From Aphanocapsa lilacina HA4352-LM1 (GTDB taxonomy: Bacteria > Cyanobacteriota > Cyanobacteriia > Gloeobacterales > Gloeobacteraceae): a DNA stretch of 45,751 bases. Of this stretch, positions 34,950-43,651 are shown piece by piece. Each line of letters begins with the position of its first letter. The stretch's first letter is position 1. The position numbers and the translations under genes are program-made. The notes under the pieces were generated by a model, which saw only the letters and a program-made list of their open reading frames with translations, had not been told where the DNA came from and made no database searches. The stretch is from positions 1-45,751 of the forward strand of contig JAHHGR010000034.1 of assembly GCA_019359725.1 (NCBI GenBank), in the 5' to 3' direction.

Positions 34950-36323
34950 CTACGGACGCTCCAGCGTCGCCACGCACTCGACGTGGTGGGTCTGGGCAAA
35001 CAAGTCCACCGGCTGCACGCGCACCAACCGATAGCCTCCCGCCACCAACTGCCGCAGGTCGCGCGCGAGGGTGGCCGGATTGCAACTGACGTAAACAACC
35101 CTAAGCCGCAGCGAGCCCAGGATCGCCGCGAGCACCGCCGGGTCGCAGCCCTTGCGCGGCGGATCGACCACGACGATATCGGCCTTCAAAGCGGGCAACA
35201 GCGCCTCGACTGTGCCGGCTTTGAAGCGGCAATTCTCGACACCGTTGATCCAAGCATTGCGCCGGGCCTGCTCTACTGAACGGACATGGCTTTCGATGCC
35301 GACCACCGAGCGGGCGGTGCGCGCCAGGGGCAGACTCAGCGTGCCGATGCCGCAGTAGGCGTCGATCACGGTCTGCTCGGAGGTGGCCGCTGCCCCCCGA
35401 ACCACCAGGCGGGCGAGGATTTCCGCCTGGGAAGTGCAGATCTGAAAAAATGTCGTGGACTCGATGCGAAAGCGAAAGCCGTCCAGCACATCTTCGATAC
35501 AGTCCTGGCCTGCCACGCAGCGGGTCTGGGGACCAAAGATCGTATTGCCGCGCTCGGTGTGGGTATTGAGGCAGACCCCTACCAGGTCGGGGAAGCGGTC
35601 CATCAGTGCCTGGGCGGCGGGCTTGATCCCCGAGAGGGTCTGGCCGTTCACCACAAAGGTAAGCAATCTCTGGCCTGTGCGCTCGCCGATGCGCAGGCCC
35701 AGATGGCGCAGGGCGCCGCGGTGGAGTTTTTCGTCGTAGATGCTCCAGCCCTGGGCGCGGATCAATTCGCGCGCCGCCGCGAGCAACGGGTCAAGGCGGC
35801 TATCCTGCACCGGACAGGCATTGAGAGGCACGATCCGGTGCGAATCTTTCTGGTAGTAGCCGATGACAGGTTCACCGCGGGCATCCCGGCCGATCGGGAA
35901 AGTCGATTTGTTGCGGTAGCCAAAAGGGCGCGGCTGGGCAATGACCGGCTCCACCGGCGGCTCTGCGAACCCGCCCAGGTGTTCGAGCGCCTCGCGCACC
36001 TGCCGCTGCTTCGCCTCCAGTTGAAACGGGTAATCGATCCATTGCCACTGGCAACTGCCGCAGCGTTCGGCCACCGGGCAAGGGGCTTCGATGCGGTGGG
36101 GCGAGGCTTGCACAATCTGCAGGATCCTGCCGAAAGCGTGGTCCTTTTTGAGGTGTACCAGCCGCGCTTCGACGGTGTCACCGGGTACCACCCCTGCCAC
36201 AAAGAGCACCCGGCCGTCGGTGAGCCGGGCGATCCCATCGCCCCCCGCAGCCAGGGCCGTGATGGGGACAGTGACGGTTTGCCCCTGCAGGAGGGCACCG
36301 GGTTCTACTGGACGCCCCACCAT
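34950..36323 (-). CDS. rlmD: 23S rRNA (uracil-C5)-methyltransferase, RlmD/TrmA family
   Basis: SAM-dependent RNA methyltransferase of the RlmD/TrmA family, placing a methyl on C5 of a uridine in 23S rRNA (or tRNA, not distinguishable here). An N-terminal TRAM domain (about 15-75) is followed by an iron-sulfur cysteine set (CPVAERCGSCQWQ near 82-94, ACPVQ near 168). The SAM site is DAYCGIGTLSLPL, and the late motifs are VVDPPRKGCDP and VYVSCNPATLARDL, whose cysteine is the nucleophile. The 457-residue length is usual. The start overlaps the end of the DUF2839 gene by 19 bases, so the two are probably co-transcribed. Confidence 0.9.
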   Translation of the reverse strand: MVGRPVEPGALLQGQTVTVPITALAAGGDGIARLTDGRVLFVAGVVPGDTVEARLVHLKKDHAFGRILQIVQASPHRIEAPCPVAERCGSCQWQWIDYPFQLEAKQRQVREALEHLGGFAEPPVEPVIAQPRPFGYRNKSTFPIGRDARGEPVIGYYQKDSHRIVPLNACPVQDSRLDPLLAAARELIRAQGWSIYDEKLHRGALRHLGLRIGERTGQRLLTFVVNGQTLSGIKPAAQALMDRFPDLVGVCLNTHTERGNTIFGPQTRCVAGQDCIEDVLDGFRFRIESTTFFQICTSQAEILARLVVRGAAATSEQTVIDAYCGIGTLSLPLARTARSVVGIESHVRSVEQARRNAWINGVENCRFKAGTVEALLPALKADIVVVDPPRKGCDPAVLAAILGSLRLRVVYVSCNPATLARDLRQLVAGGYRLVRVQPVDLFAQTHHVECVATLERP

Positions 36324-36520
36324 TTCATATAGTGACCGAAGTTGACGACCACCCAGATAAGCGCGATCACCCCGATGCAGATCCAGGTACCGGTGACGGT
36401 GAATTTGTACCAGTAGCGGCTTTGCTCCTTGGTGATCGGCAGACCCGGGATCAGGTATGCTTTGTCGGGATTGCCGTAGAGCGCGCCCATCTGGTCTTTG
36501 CGCCGCTTGCTCTCGCCCAT
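36305..36520 (-). CDS. DUF2839 family small membrane protein
   Basis: A 71-residue cyanobacterial protein of the DUF2839 family: N-terminal MGESKRRKDQMGALYGNPDK and one membrane helix near the C-terminus (GTWICIGVIALIWVVVNFG), ending MKWWGVQ. Function unknown; the family is largely restricted to cyanobacteria and plastids. The ATG at 36518-36520 follows GAGG at a good distance; a start six codons earlier is less likely. Its last 19 bases overlap rlmD. Confidence 0.8.
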   Translation of the reverse strand: MGESKRRKDQMGALYGNPDKAYLIPGLPITKEQSRYWYKFTVTGTWICIGVIALIWVVVNFGHYMKWWGVQ

Positions 36521-36622
36521 CGCTTGTCCTCGGTGCACCTTTTCAGTGTAGTTCCGGCCCTTTGGATCTCGGGTCGCCCGTGGGCCTCTTTATAATCGAA
36601 AGCGAAGCGCCCAACTGAACTG

Positions 36623-37327
36623 ATGACCGCAACTTCTCCTTCGCAGTTGTCCGCCGGTTTGCCCCCTTTGCGGCACTGGCACCGGGCCGACTGGCAGGAT
36701 TATGTTGCCCTGCGCGACGCGCCGATCCGCGAGCGGATGAAGTTGGCCTTCGATCGCGGCCGGCTATGGGTGGATATGGGCGGAGAAGGGATTAATCATG
36801 CAGGTGTGAGCGATTTGTTTACTAGTATGCTCTTCCTGTGGGCTATTCAACGCCCAAAGCAACTGTTTACCTCCCTGGGGCGCTGCCTGCTGGAAAAACC
36901 CGAAACCCAAGCCTGCGCACCGGATCTGGTGCTCTACGTCGGCGAAGATTTTCCCCGGTGGCAATCAGGAGAGCCGCGCCGGGTCGACCTGACGCGAACG
37001 CGAGTCCCGGATCTGGTGGGCGAAATCTCCGATACCACCCTCACAAGCGACTTAGACGAACAAAAGCATCTGTACGCCGCTTTGGGCATTCCCGAATACT
37101 GGGTAGTGGATGTACTGGGGGGGCGGGTATTCGCCTTTGAATTGGCTGAAAACGGGCAGTACCGGGTTTGCAGCACATCGCGCTCCCTGGCGGGTCTGCC
37201 GGTTGCTTTGCTGGAAGAAACCTTGCAGCGATTGGCCGAGGGAACGAATACCAGTGCTGCTGCCTGGTTCACCCAGCAGATTGCCCAATTACCGCCTGTC
37301 CATGATGACAGCACCGCTAATGGCTAG
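36623..37327 (+). CDS. Uma2 family endonuclease-like protein
   Basis: A 234-residue Uma2 (DUF820) protein with a PD-(D/E)xK nuclease fold, very common in cyanobacteria, often in many copies and associated with mobile DNA; the biological role is not settled. Catalytic residues are visible as APDLVL (Asp near 96), VGEISD (Glu near 134) and the Lys of DEQKHLYAALGIPEYWVVD. The fold starts after about 20 residues. The start ATG is chosen by position; no strong ribosome site is visible. It is divergent from DUF2839. Confidence 0.88.
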   Translation: MTATSPSQLSAGLPPLRHWHRADWQDYVALRDAPIRERMKLAFDRGRLWVDMGGEGINHAGVSDLFTSMLFLWAIQRPKQLFTSLGRCLLEKPETQACAPDLVLYVGEDFPRWQSGEPRRVDLTRTRVPDLVGEISDTTLTSDLDEQKHLYAALGIPEYWVVDVLGGRVFAFELAENGQYRVCSTSRSLAGLPVALLEETLQRLAEGTNTSAAAWFTQQIAQLPPVHDDSTANG

Positions 37328-37848
37328 AGAGGCCGCGCACAGGTAGCTAGGAAAAACCCGTTGGCCAGCAAAAAGACAAGGAGCGCCAGCGACAGGGCCT
37401 GCAGCCGCATAGCCAGCGAAGGGGGAATCGCCGACAGGCTGCTTGTGGACACCAACGGATCGACGCAACGACATTTCATGACGGACTCGACAACAAGTGG
37501 AAAGCTTTGGACACCGCCGACTTTCAGGCTTTGAAGAGTGCACTCGGGCTGCGCGCGGCGGTGGTCGATTCGGTCAGTACCACGGTCGGCAGCGACAGCA
37601 CCGAGGCAGTCAGCGTCATCAGGACGATGCCCAACAGCACCAGATGCACCAGGACATCGAACGGGGCTTCTTTCAACATGGTTGGGTACTCCGGTGTCGA
37701 CAGCTTCACTTTAGAACAATGGCAATCGCCCTTCGCGCAACGGTTGTAGCGCGTCTATGAAGTTGTGCGAGGGGCCGAATGCAACTGCTCATCACCACTC
37801 ATAAAATCTCACATCTAGGGCGGGAGCGATGGGTTATCCTGACGGCTG
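37328..37848. other. 521-base region before the histidine kinase
   Basis: Contains at least one possible small membrane protein gene on the minus strand (37524-37679), and a second weaker candidate (37324-37452, 42 codons from GTG, one hydrophobic helix). It also holds the kinase promoter; nothing else is clear. Confidence 0.4.
37524..37679 (-). CDS. Possible small membrane protein (51 residues)
   Basis: A short reading frame beginning MLKEAPFDVLVHLVLLGIVL with a single hydrophobic helix. The ATG at 37677-37679 has GGAG about 10 bases upstream. I do not match it to a known photosystem subunit. It may be a real small protein or a chance frame. Confidence 0.35.
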   Translation of the reverse strand: MLKEAPFDVLVHLVLLGIVLMTLTASVLSLPTVVLTESTTAARSPSALFKA

Positions 37849-37863
37849 ATGGGATCCACACCA

Positions 37864-39612
37864 ATGAGCAAGATCACTTTTGCAATTGAAAAGAATTTTT
37901 ATGCGGCCATCCAATGGAGCCTCAAACACCAGTTGAAGGCGATGGCGATTATTCTGCTGGGGGTGATCGTCCCCATCGGCACGCTCAATGTGCTGCAGTA
38001 CCAGTCGATGGTCCAGTACGAGCAGCAGGGAACCAGAGCCCTGCAAGAGCAGATGCAGAGCCTGCTCGGCCGGATGGCGCTTAGAATCTACACCGACATC
38101 TATAGAGGTTCTAGCGAAGTTTTCCATTCTGTCGATCGCGAGCACAACGAGCTATTCAGCGGCAAACCCGGGATCGCTGGGACCATCGTCGGTGCGCTTC
38201 AAAATACCAGCAACGGGTATATGGCAAAGAAAAAAGAGGCGCAACTGGCGTTATTTATTTTCGCAAAGGAACCCGACGGCAGCTGGCAGACCTATTTTGG
38301 CCGCAGCGACAGCGACAACCCGGCACGGCGATCCGCAGTCGCCCGCGCCCGCGAGTACTTCTTTACACTGCCGCCGGAGCGGCAGGACACCGGCCACCAG
38401 TACTACTACGACGCCAAAAGCGAAATGCTGGTGCTGCTGCACACGATGTCCCCGGCACCGCTCGTCAATTCCGACACCCCCCCCCTGCGTCCGATCAAAG
38501 CAGTCATGGGCCTCACTTTGACCAAGAAAGATTTCAAGGACAACTTCAAATACCAGACCCAGACCGGAGTGACCAGCCGCTTCGATACCACTCCCCTCGA
38601 TTCGCAACTGGCGGGCACGACCTACTACTACCAGGTCAAAGACGAAAAGGGGCAGGTGCTCTACAAAGATCCCGGTTGGGATAAAAACGTCGGTTGCAGC
38701 GATTTTATCCGTGCCGATTTTCGGATCACCCCTGAGCAGCGCTTTTTGACCGGTTGGGAGCTTTCGGCCATCACCCGCAGCAACTTCAAGCAGGCCACCG
38801 AGCGCAGCCTCACCCAGATGTTCTGGGCGAGCGGCATCGTCGCGGTGCTGTTGGGGATTTTGCTGGTGGTCCTTTTTCGGGCCGGGCTGGTGGCGGTAAA
38901 AGTCTCCGAGTTGCAAACCGACATTGTGGCGGGGGTCTCCCACGACCTGAAGACGCCGCTGGCCGGAATCATCGCCTCCGCCCAGCTGATCGCCTCGGGA
39001 CGCGCGAGCGGTGCTCAGGAAACCAAACAATTTTCCGGCTACATCCTGGCTGAAGCGCGGCGGCTCACCGCAGTGGTCGAGAAGGTGCTCACGATGGCCA
39101 AGCTCGAATCGCGCCAGTTGTTGATGAAACCGGCGCCCCTGAGTGTTCCGGAACTTATCGATCACGCTATCGGTCTATCGCAGGTGGCCCACCCGCAGGC
39201 AATCATCGCCCGGGGCGAAGTGGCCACCGGCCAGGTCACAGGCGACGCCAACGCCCTCACCACGGTGCTGATGAATCTGATCGACAACGCCGTGCGCTAC
39301 TCAGGCGACGCCCAGCCCTGGGTGCGGGTGCAGTCCTACTGGAGCGGCTTCGGCGAGAAGCGCATACTGCATCTGTTGGTCGAGGACCGGGGCGTGGGCA
39401 TCCCGGCCGAGGAGCAGGCCTTTATCTTTCAGAAGTTTTACCGGGTGCGCAACGGCCTGGTGAGCGATACCGAGGGGACCGGGCTGGGGCTGGCCATCGC
39501 TTCGCAGATCGTCAATGCCCACCGCGGCCAGATACTGGTCGAAAGCCGCGTCGGTATCGGCAGTACATTCACCGTCAAGATTCCCCATGAGCAACCCCAT
39601 TTTGGTCGTTGA
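37864..39612 (+). CDS. Sensor histidine kinase
   Basis: A 582-residue membrane sensor kinase. A short cytoplasmic start, a membrane helix (about 25-45), an extracytoplasmic sensing region of about 270 residues with no family I recognise, and a second helix (about 325-345) precede the kinase core. The HisKA box is VAGVSHDLKTPLAG (phospho-acceptor H360). The ATP-binding domain has N-box NLIDNAVRYSG, G1 VEDRGVGIPAEEQ and G2 GTGLGLAIASQIV. There is no HAMP domain that I can see. The ATG at 37864 is preferred to one five codons earlier. The stop overlaps the response regulator start by 26 bases, so the pair is one operon. Confidence 0.9.
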   Translation: MSKITFAIEKNFYAAIQWSLKHQLKAMAIILLGVIVPIGTLNVLQYQSMVQYEQQGTRALQEQMQSLLGRMALRIYTDIYRGSSEVFHSVDREHNELFSGKPGIAGTIVGALQNTSNGYMAKKKEAQLALFIFAKEPDGSWQTYFGRSDSDNPARRSAVARAREYFFTLPPERQDTGHQYYYDAKSEMLVLLHTMSPAPLVNSDTPPLRPIKAVMGLTLTKKDFKDNFKYQTQTGVTSRFDTTPLDSQLAGTTYYYQVKDEKGQVLYKDPGWDKNVGCSDFIRADFRITPEQRFLTGWELSAITRSNFKQATERSLTQMFWASGIVAVLLGILLVVLFRAGLVAVKVSELQTDIVAGVSHDLKTPLAGIIASAQLIASGRASGAQETKQFSGYILAEARRLTAVVEKVLTMAKLESRQLLMKPAPLSVPELIDHAIGLSQVAHPQAIIARGEVATGQVTGDANALTTVLMNLIDNAVRYSGDAQPWVRVQSYWSGFGEKRILHLLVEDRGVGIPAEEQAFIFQKFYRVRNGLVSDTEGTGLGLAIASQIVNAHRGQILVESRVGIGSTFTVKIPHEQPHFGR

Positions 39613-40276
39613 GGACGACGAGACCCTGGCGCAGGTCCTGCGCAAGACGCTCGAATCGGAAGGGTACACCGTGACGCTCGCGCGCGACGGCCGCGCGGCT
39701 CTGGAGCTGGGCCGGGAGCCGGGATTGCAGCTCATCATTCTCGATTTGATGCTGCCGCGCATGAGCGGGTTGGAAGTCTGCCAGCGCCTGCGCTCCGAGA
39801 ATGTCGTCACTCCGATTATTATGCTGACGGCTCGGGGCCTCGATACCGACAAAGTCTTCGGGCTCAGGTTGGGAGCGGACGATTACCTCAGCAAGCCCTT
39901 CAACATCGACGAGTTGCTCGCCCGCATCGAGGCGGTTCTGCGCCGCGCCCACCAGGGCAAACCTTCCCAGCAGGTGAGCGTGGGCGATCTGGAGATCGAT
40001 TTTCAGCGCATGAGCGTCTGCAAACATCGCCAAAAGCTCGATCTCTCCTCGCGGGAATTCCAGGTGCTGGAGTGTCTGTTTCGCAACGCCGGACAGACGG
40101 TGGACCGCGAAAAGATTTATCAGGAAGTCTGGGGCTACGACACCGCCGTCACCAACCGCACCATCGACTTTCACATCGCCCGGCTGCGCTCCAAGCTCGA
40201 AGACAACCCTAAAGAACCGCGCTATATCCTCACGGTGCACGGCTCGGGCTACCGGTTCGTGGTGCCGGAGGCGTAA
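39587..40276 (+). CDS. OmpR/PhoB-family response regulator
   Basis: A 229-residue DNA-binding response regulator: receiver domain (about 1-120) with acidic EDDE near the start, phospho-acceptor D53 in LIILDLMLP, and K in LSKPFNIDE. The winged-helix output domain (about 130-229) includes LSSREFQVLECLFRNAGQTV and TIDFHIARLRSKLEDNP, ending HGSGYRFVVPEA. The ATG at 39587 lies inside the end of the kinase gene. It is the cognate partner of the upstream kinase. Targets are unknown; the proline-rich/acidic cluster starts 85 bases downstream. Confidence 0.93.
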   Translation: MSNPILVVEDDETLAQVLRKTLESEGYTVTLARDGRAALELGREPGLQLIILDLMLPRMSGLEVCQRLRSENVVTPIIMLTARGLDTDKVFGLRLGADDYLSKPFNIDELLARIEAVLRRAHQGKPSQQVSVGDLEIDFQRMSVCKHRQKLDLSSREFQVLECLFRNAGQTVDREKIYQEVWGYDTAVTNRTIDFHIARLRSKLEDNPKEPRYILTVHGSGYRFVVPEA

Positions 40277-40361
40277 GTGCTCCCGGCTCTCTCTTTCTCC
40301 CGATGACGGTAGGGTCGCCGTTCCGTAGGATGCACGGGTAAGCTTCAGCGGGAAGAAACCC

Positions 40362-40604
40362 ATGGCAATTGCAATCCGTGCAGCAGGTGCGGCGGCGGTC
40401 GAAATTCCGTTTCCCAGGCCACAGCCCATCCCCGGTCCGGCGGTTCCCGAGCCCGAACCGCCATCACCCGGCCCACCGCTGCCCAAACCGGGACCATTCC
40501 CGACGCCCGCGCCGCTGCCGCCGGAGCCGCTGCCCCCGGACTTGCCCACCCCCACCCCCGCTCCCGGGCACCCCGAACCGGTTCCGGAGGAGACGCCGCT
40601 CTGA
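40362..40604 (+). CDS. Proline-rich low-complexity protein, unknown function
   Basis: An 80-residue protein, about 40% proline, with PEPEPP, PGPPLPKPG and PTPTPAPG type repeats after a short MAIAIRAAGAAAVEI start. It carries no signal peptide or membrane helix. The ATG has a GGGAAG stretch about 8 bases upstream. Its composition suggests an extended, disordered linker or surface protein. It is first of three unknown genes on the same strand. The GC-rich sequence gives long shadow frames, but the start site and position support a real gene. Confidence 0.55.
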   Translation: MAIAIRAAGAAAVEIPFPRPQPIPGPAVPEPEPPSPGPPLPKPGPFPTPAPLPPEPLPPDLPTPTPAPGHPEPVPEETPL

Positions 40605-40674
40605 TGGACCTGACGTTCTGTCGGCGGACTTATCCCTAGCGCCTCGAAATCGTGCAGCGACAAGGAGCACAGAC

Positions 40675-41592
40675 ATGGTAGGCCCGAATCCCAACTGGCG
40701 CGGCGGTGGTTTTGAGGAAGGACCGCCCAGTCCCCTGACACCGCAGATCGACACCGCCAATCTCAAGCCGGGGGATCCGGGGTATTCCGAATGGCAGAGG
40801 CTCAGGGAGCCTCAGGATGTGGGCGATACCAAAGTCGATGTGCCCGAAGGCGCCGACTGGCGCGATCTGGGCACCGAACAGATCCGCCAGTCGGCTCAGT
40901 TAGAGCTGCCTGAGGAGGAAGACCTCGAAGACGACGCGGTCATCCTTACCCCGGAGCAGCAAGACGAGATGATGCGCGACGCCCAGGAGACCGAAAAATA
41001 TCGACAGGAACAGCGCGAGCGCGACCGGGAACGCGAAGTGCTTGAAGGACCGATCGACGGGCCGGTGGAAGAGACGCCGGAGGAGGATGAAGGTGGCCCG
41101 TCGCTGTTTGGTCTGAGCCCTGAGGAGCAGGGCAACCTGGCCGAGGGTGCCGCCGTCGCCGGGGGAGTACTACTGGGTGCTGGACTGCTCACCGCCGCGT
41201 TTGTCGCCGCACCGGTCACCACCACGGTCGTCGCCGGTGCGGGTCTGTTGGGCCTGGGCGGCGCCCTTTTGGGAGGAGGCGAAGCCCTGGCGGCAGAAGA
41301 GGATGGCACCCTCCCTGCCGACCCCGAAGCGAGCACCTTTGGAGATTTTGTCGAGAATACCCTCGACGATTTCGGCGATCTGGCGGCAAATGTTGGTTTT
41401 GGGGATGATCCGCAAGCCGAAGCGGCTCTTGCTTCTGAGGAGGAGCCATTGGCCTACGGCGAGGTGGACCTTGCGACGGAGGACGAGTTTGCTGCGGAAG
41501 CAGTCGAAAGCGCTTCTCCGGAAGGGTACGACGAAACCTTCGCGCTTACGGATGGTCCTCAAGACGAGTACGAGGGGTGGGGGGTTGGCTAA
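40675..41592 (+). CDS. Acidic protein with Gly/Ala membrane-like segment, unknown
   Basis: A 305-residue protein of very acidic character. Residues to about 75 are mixed, 75-125 are highly charged and probably helical (ILTPEQQDEMMRDAQETEKY), then a Gly/Ala/Val-rich stretch of about 45 residues (about 155-205, AAVAGGVLLGAGLLTAAF and on) could form one or two membrane helices or a glycine-zipper. The last 100 are again acidic. No family recognised, no signal peptide. AAGGAG (40662-40667) precedes the ATG. It follows the proline-rich gene by 70 bases. Confidence 0.6.
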   Translation: MVGPNPNWRGGGFEEGPPSPLTPQIDTANLKPGDPGYSEWQRLREPQDVGDTKVDVPEGADWRDLGTEQIRQSAQLELPEEEDLEDDAVILTPEQQDEMMRDAQETEKYRQEQRERDREREVLEGPIDGPVEETPEEDEGGPSLFGLSPEEQGNLAEGAAVAGGVLLGAGLLTAAFVAAPVTTTVVAGAGLLGLGGALLGGGEALAAEEDGTLPADPEASTFGDFVENTLDDFGDLAANVGFGDDPQAEAALASEEEPLAYGEVDLATEDEFAAEAVESASPEGYDETFALTDGPQDEYEGWGVG

Positions 41593-41690
41593 AAGTACCC
41601 GTAAAATCAGCCCTGGATCATTGCTGATCTACTTTTTGCCCGCTTCTCCCTAGGAGGCTGGCGTCCATAGAAGCAATAGGGAGCGAAGCG

Positions 41691-42374
41691 ATGGAAAGTC
41701 CAGAGTCTGTTGGGTTGGAAGCCAGCTACGAAGTCGAGAACGCTGTGGCGATGGAAGATCAGCCGGGGACGCTCCTGGGCTCGGCGATGGCCGGGGCTGA
41801 AGGTTTTCTGGCCGCGGGCGATGAAAATGGCTCGCCGGAGGGTTTCTCGTTTATGGGCCTTGACATCGACCAAGAAAACATCGGTCAGTTCGCCGATGTG
41901 ATGGGCGGTTTTGCCCTCGCTGATTCGATGATGGGTTTGAGCGAGATGTTTTCGCAGAACGAGCAGGAGATCACCCCCGAAATGCTCGCCAATCCGGAAA
42001 CCAATCTGAGTGAGTTGGTGGCAGGTGGCGAAATCTCCGAGGAGGACCGCGCCCAGGCGCTGCTCGCCGAAGCGCGCGGACGCATGGAAGGGGAAGATGA
42101 GCAGCAGGAGGGGCTCTCCGGCGGCCTCGGGGATATGTTCGCGAGCATGGGGCTCGACAACCTGGCCGAGCGCTTCGGCTTTGGTGGGGAGAACGAAGCG
42201 GCGAACAACAACAACGCCGAGGGCGAGCTGTTCACTCAGGCTTCGACCGGTATGGAACTGGACGCGGGGAACGGCTTTGATCTTGCCGAGATCTTCATGC
42301 CTGACGAAGCGGCGGAAGCAGGATCGTTCGGATTTGCCTACGGCGAAGAAGGCGACGATTCGGCTCCGATGTAG
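41691..42374 (+). CDS. Acidic protein, unknown function (227 residues)
   Basis: A strongly acidic soluble protein rich in Glu, Gly, Met and Ala, with MGGFALADSMMGLSEMFSQ and a GLGDMFASMGLDNLAERFGF repeat-like element; a short run of asparagines lies near residue 170. No family recognised. GGGAG is 7 bases before the ATG. It is third of the same-strand unknown cluster, 98 bases after the second. Similar composition suggests that the two acidic proteins are related in role, but they are not clear paralogs. Confidence 0.6.
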   Translation: MESPESVGLEASYEVENAVAMEDQPGTLLGSAMAGAEGFLAAGDENGSPEGFSFMGLDIDQENIGQFADVMGGFALADSMMGLSEMFSQNEQEITPEMLANPETNLSELVAGGEISEEDRAQALLAEARGRMEGEDEQQEGLSGGLGDMFASMGLDNLAERFGFGGENEAANNNNAEGELFTQASTGMELDAGNGFDLAEIFMPDEAAEAGSFGFAYGEEGDDSAPM

Positions 42375-42511
42375 GCGGGCTTCAAGCGGCGTTTTCCACC
42401 ACCCGAGGGATGAAAAATCGCAGCTGAGGAACGCGCCGCTCCTTCAACTGCTTGTGGCGGTGCGAATAGTGGGCAACTGCTTGAGCGCCTGCACCGCGCC
42501 GCCCCCAGAGG

Positions 42512-43031
42512 TCAGATCTGGCTGGCACCATTGCTGAAGATGGGTTTCATCGTCAGGGTGCGCTCGGGCAGTTGGGCGATCGCATTTTTGAGTGTTGTCA
42601 GATGAAGCGTGCGCTCCCGGCGCTGCACGAGGCGCTCGGTACGTAGATCGACGGTTCGAGCGCCTCGGATCGGTGGTATCGGTAGGCACCTGGCCCCAGT
42701 AAGGATCGTCCCAGGGGTCGTAGACGCCGAAGTAGTCGGTGGCCCCTCCCTGGCGCAGACTCCGGTAATCTGCCGGTTGCTCGGCCACTTCCCGGTTGAT
42801 GGCAAGCAGCGTGCGGCTTCCGTCCATCAGATCAACCCCGTTGAGCACGGCCCCTTCGTAGGCAGGAATTTCGATGAGCGCGGCATTCTGGTCGGGAACA
42901 CAGTAGCGGGCGTTCTTGGTGGCGGCCTACACTTCGGGGGAGACGCGCTGCAGGCCGGTGGCCGCGGCGACGGGTGCGATTACAACGGCCGTGAGGGCAA
43001 AGGCGACAAGGAAGAAGCGGGGGTGGCGCAT
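42512..43031 (-). pseudogene. Decayed secreted-protein gene
   Basis: A gene starting MRHPRFFLVAFALTAVVIAP has a good signal peptide (ending AAA-TG) and a GAGG site, but runs into an in-frame TAG at 42927-42929. The same frame continues after the stop with coherent sequence (NARYCVPDQNAALIEIPAYE, then DGSRTLLAINREV and DYFGVYDPWDDPYWGQVP). Near 42660 coherent sequence passes to another frame (RTERLVQRRERTLHLTTLKN to the end SNGASQI). So the gene has one stop and one likely frameshift. The original function is unknown. Confidence 0.65.
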
Positions 43032-43165
43032 GGGCCGGCCTCGGTAAATTGGTGCAGTGCCGGTCCTACAGGTAGGCAAGGGATGTGTCAGGCGCCTTAC
43101 ACCGGTGCGGCCGTGGGCGGCGGTACAATTGGCGAGAAAATTGTACAACCAGGAAATGATCTGCG

Positions 43166-43651
43166 ATGATCCGGCTGCGCCCCTACGAATCCGGCGACGC
43201 ACCTGCGCTCGTTCATTTATTTCGAGATACCGTTCGCCGCATCAACGTTCGGGACTACTCGCCTGAGCAAGTGGCGGCCTGGGCACCGGAGGACATCGAC
43301 TCCCGGGTCTGGGAAGGGCAGTTGGCCGACCGCTTTGCTGTCGTGGCGCAGATTGGCGAAGCGGTCGTCGGATTCACCGATTTTGAGCGCGACGGCCACC
43401 TCGATCGCTTCTATGTCCACGCCGACCACCAGGGCCGGGGTGTGGGCGGGGCGATGCTTGCCGCCGTCGAGGCCGAGGCGATGCGCCTGGGCCTCGACCG
43501 GGTGTTCACCGAGGCGAGCATCACGGCGCGGCCTTTTTTCGAGCGGCGCGGCTTTCGGGTGTTGCAGGCACAGACTGTCGTCCGGCGCGGGGAGGAACTG
43601 GTCAACTACCGGATGGAGAAGCGGCTCGGGTCTATCGAATTGTCGAACTGA
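43166..43651 (+). CDS. GNAT family N-acetyltransferase
   Basis: A 161-residue GCN5-related acetyltransferase, using acetyl-CoA on an unknown small molecule or protein. The acetyl-CoA-binding motif A is FYVHADHQGRGVGGAML (about 90-106), and the fold ends RPFFERRGFRVLQAQTV. The ATG at 43166 is preceded by AGGAAATGATCTGCG. It converges on the M2 peptidase gene, with the stops overlapping by 20 bases. Confidence 0.9.
   Translation: MIRLRPYESGDAPALVHLFRDTVRRINVRDYSPEQVAAWAPEDIDSRVWEGQLADRFAVVAQIGEAVVGFTDFERDGHLDRFYVHADHQGRGVGGAMLAAVEAEAMRLGLDRVFTEASITARPFFERRGFRVLQAQTVVRRGEELVNYRMEKRLGSIELSN

Noticed and set aside
39575..40741. Antisense open frame across the response regulator and proline-rich gene
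   Set aside because: It covers a certain gene on the other strand and shows Gly/Ser low complexity typical of a shadow of proline codons.
42377..42460. Minus-strand coherent tail HRHKQLKERRVPQLRFFIPR
   Set aside because: It ends in a stop but has no start and no continuous upstream frame; may be remnant coding sequence, too weak to call.
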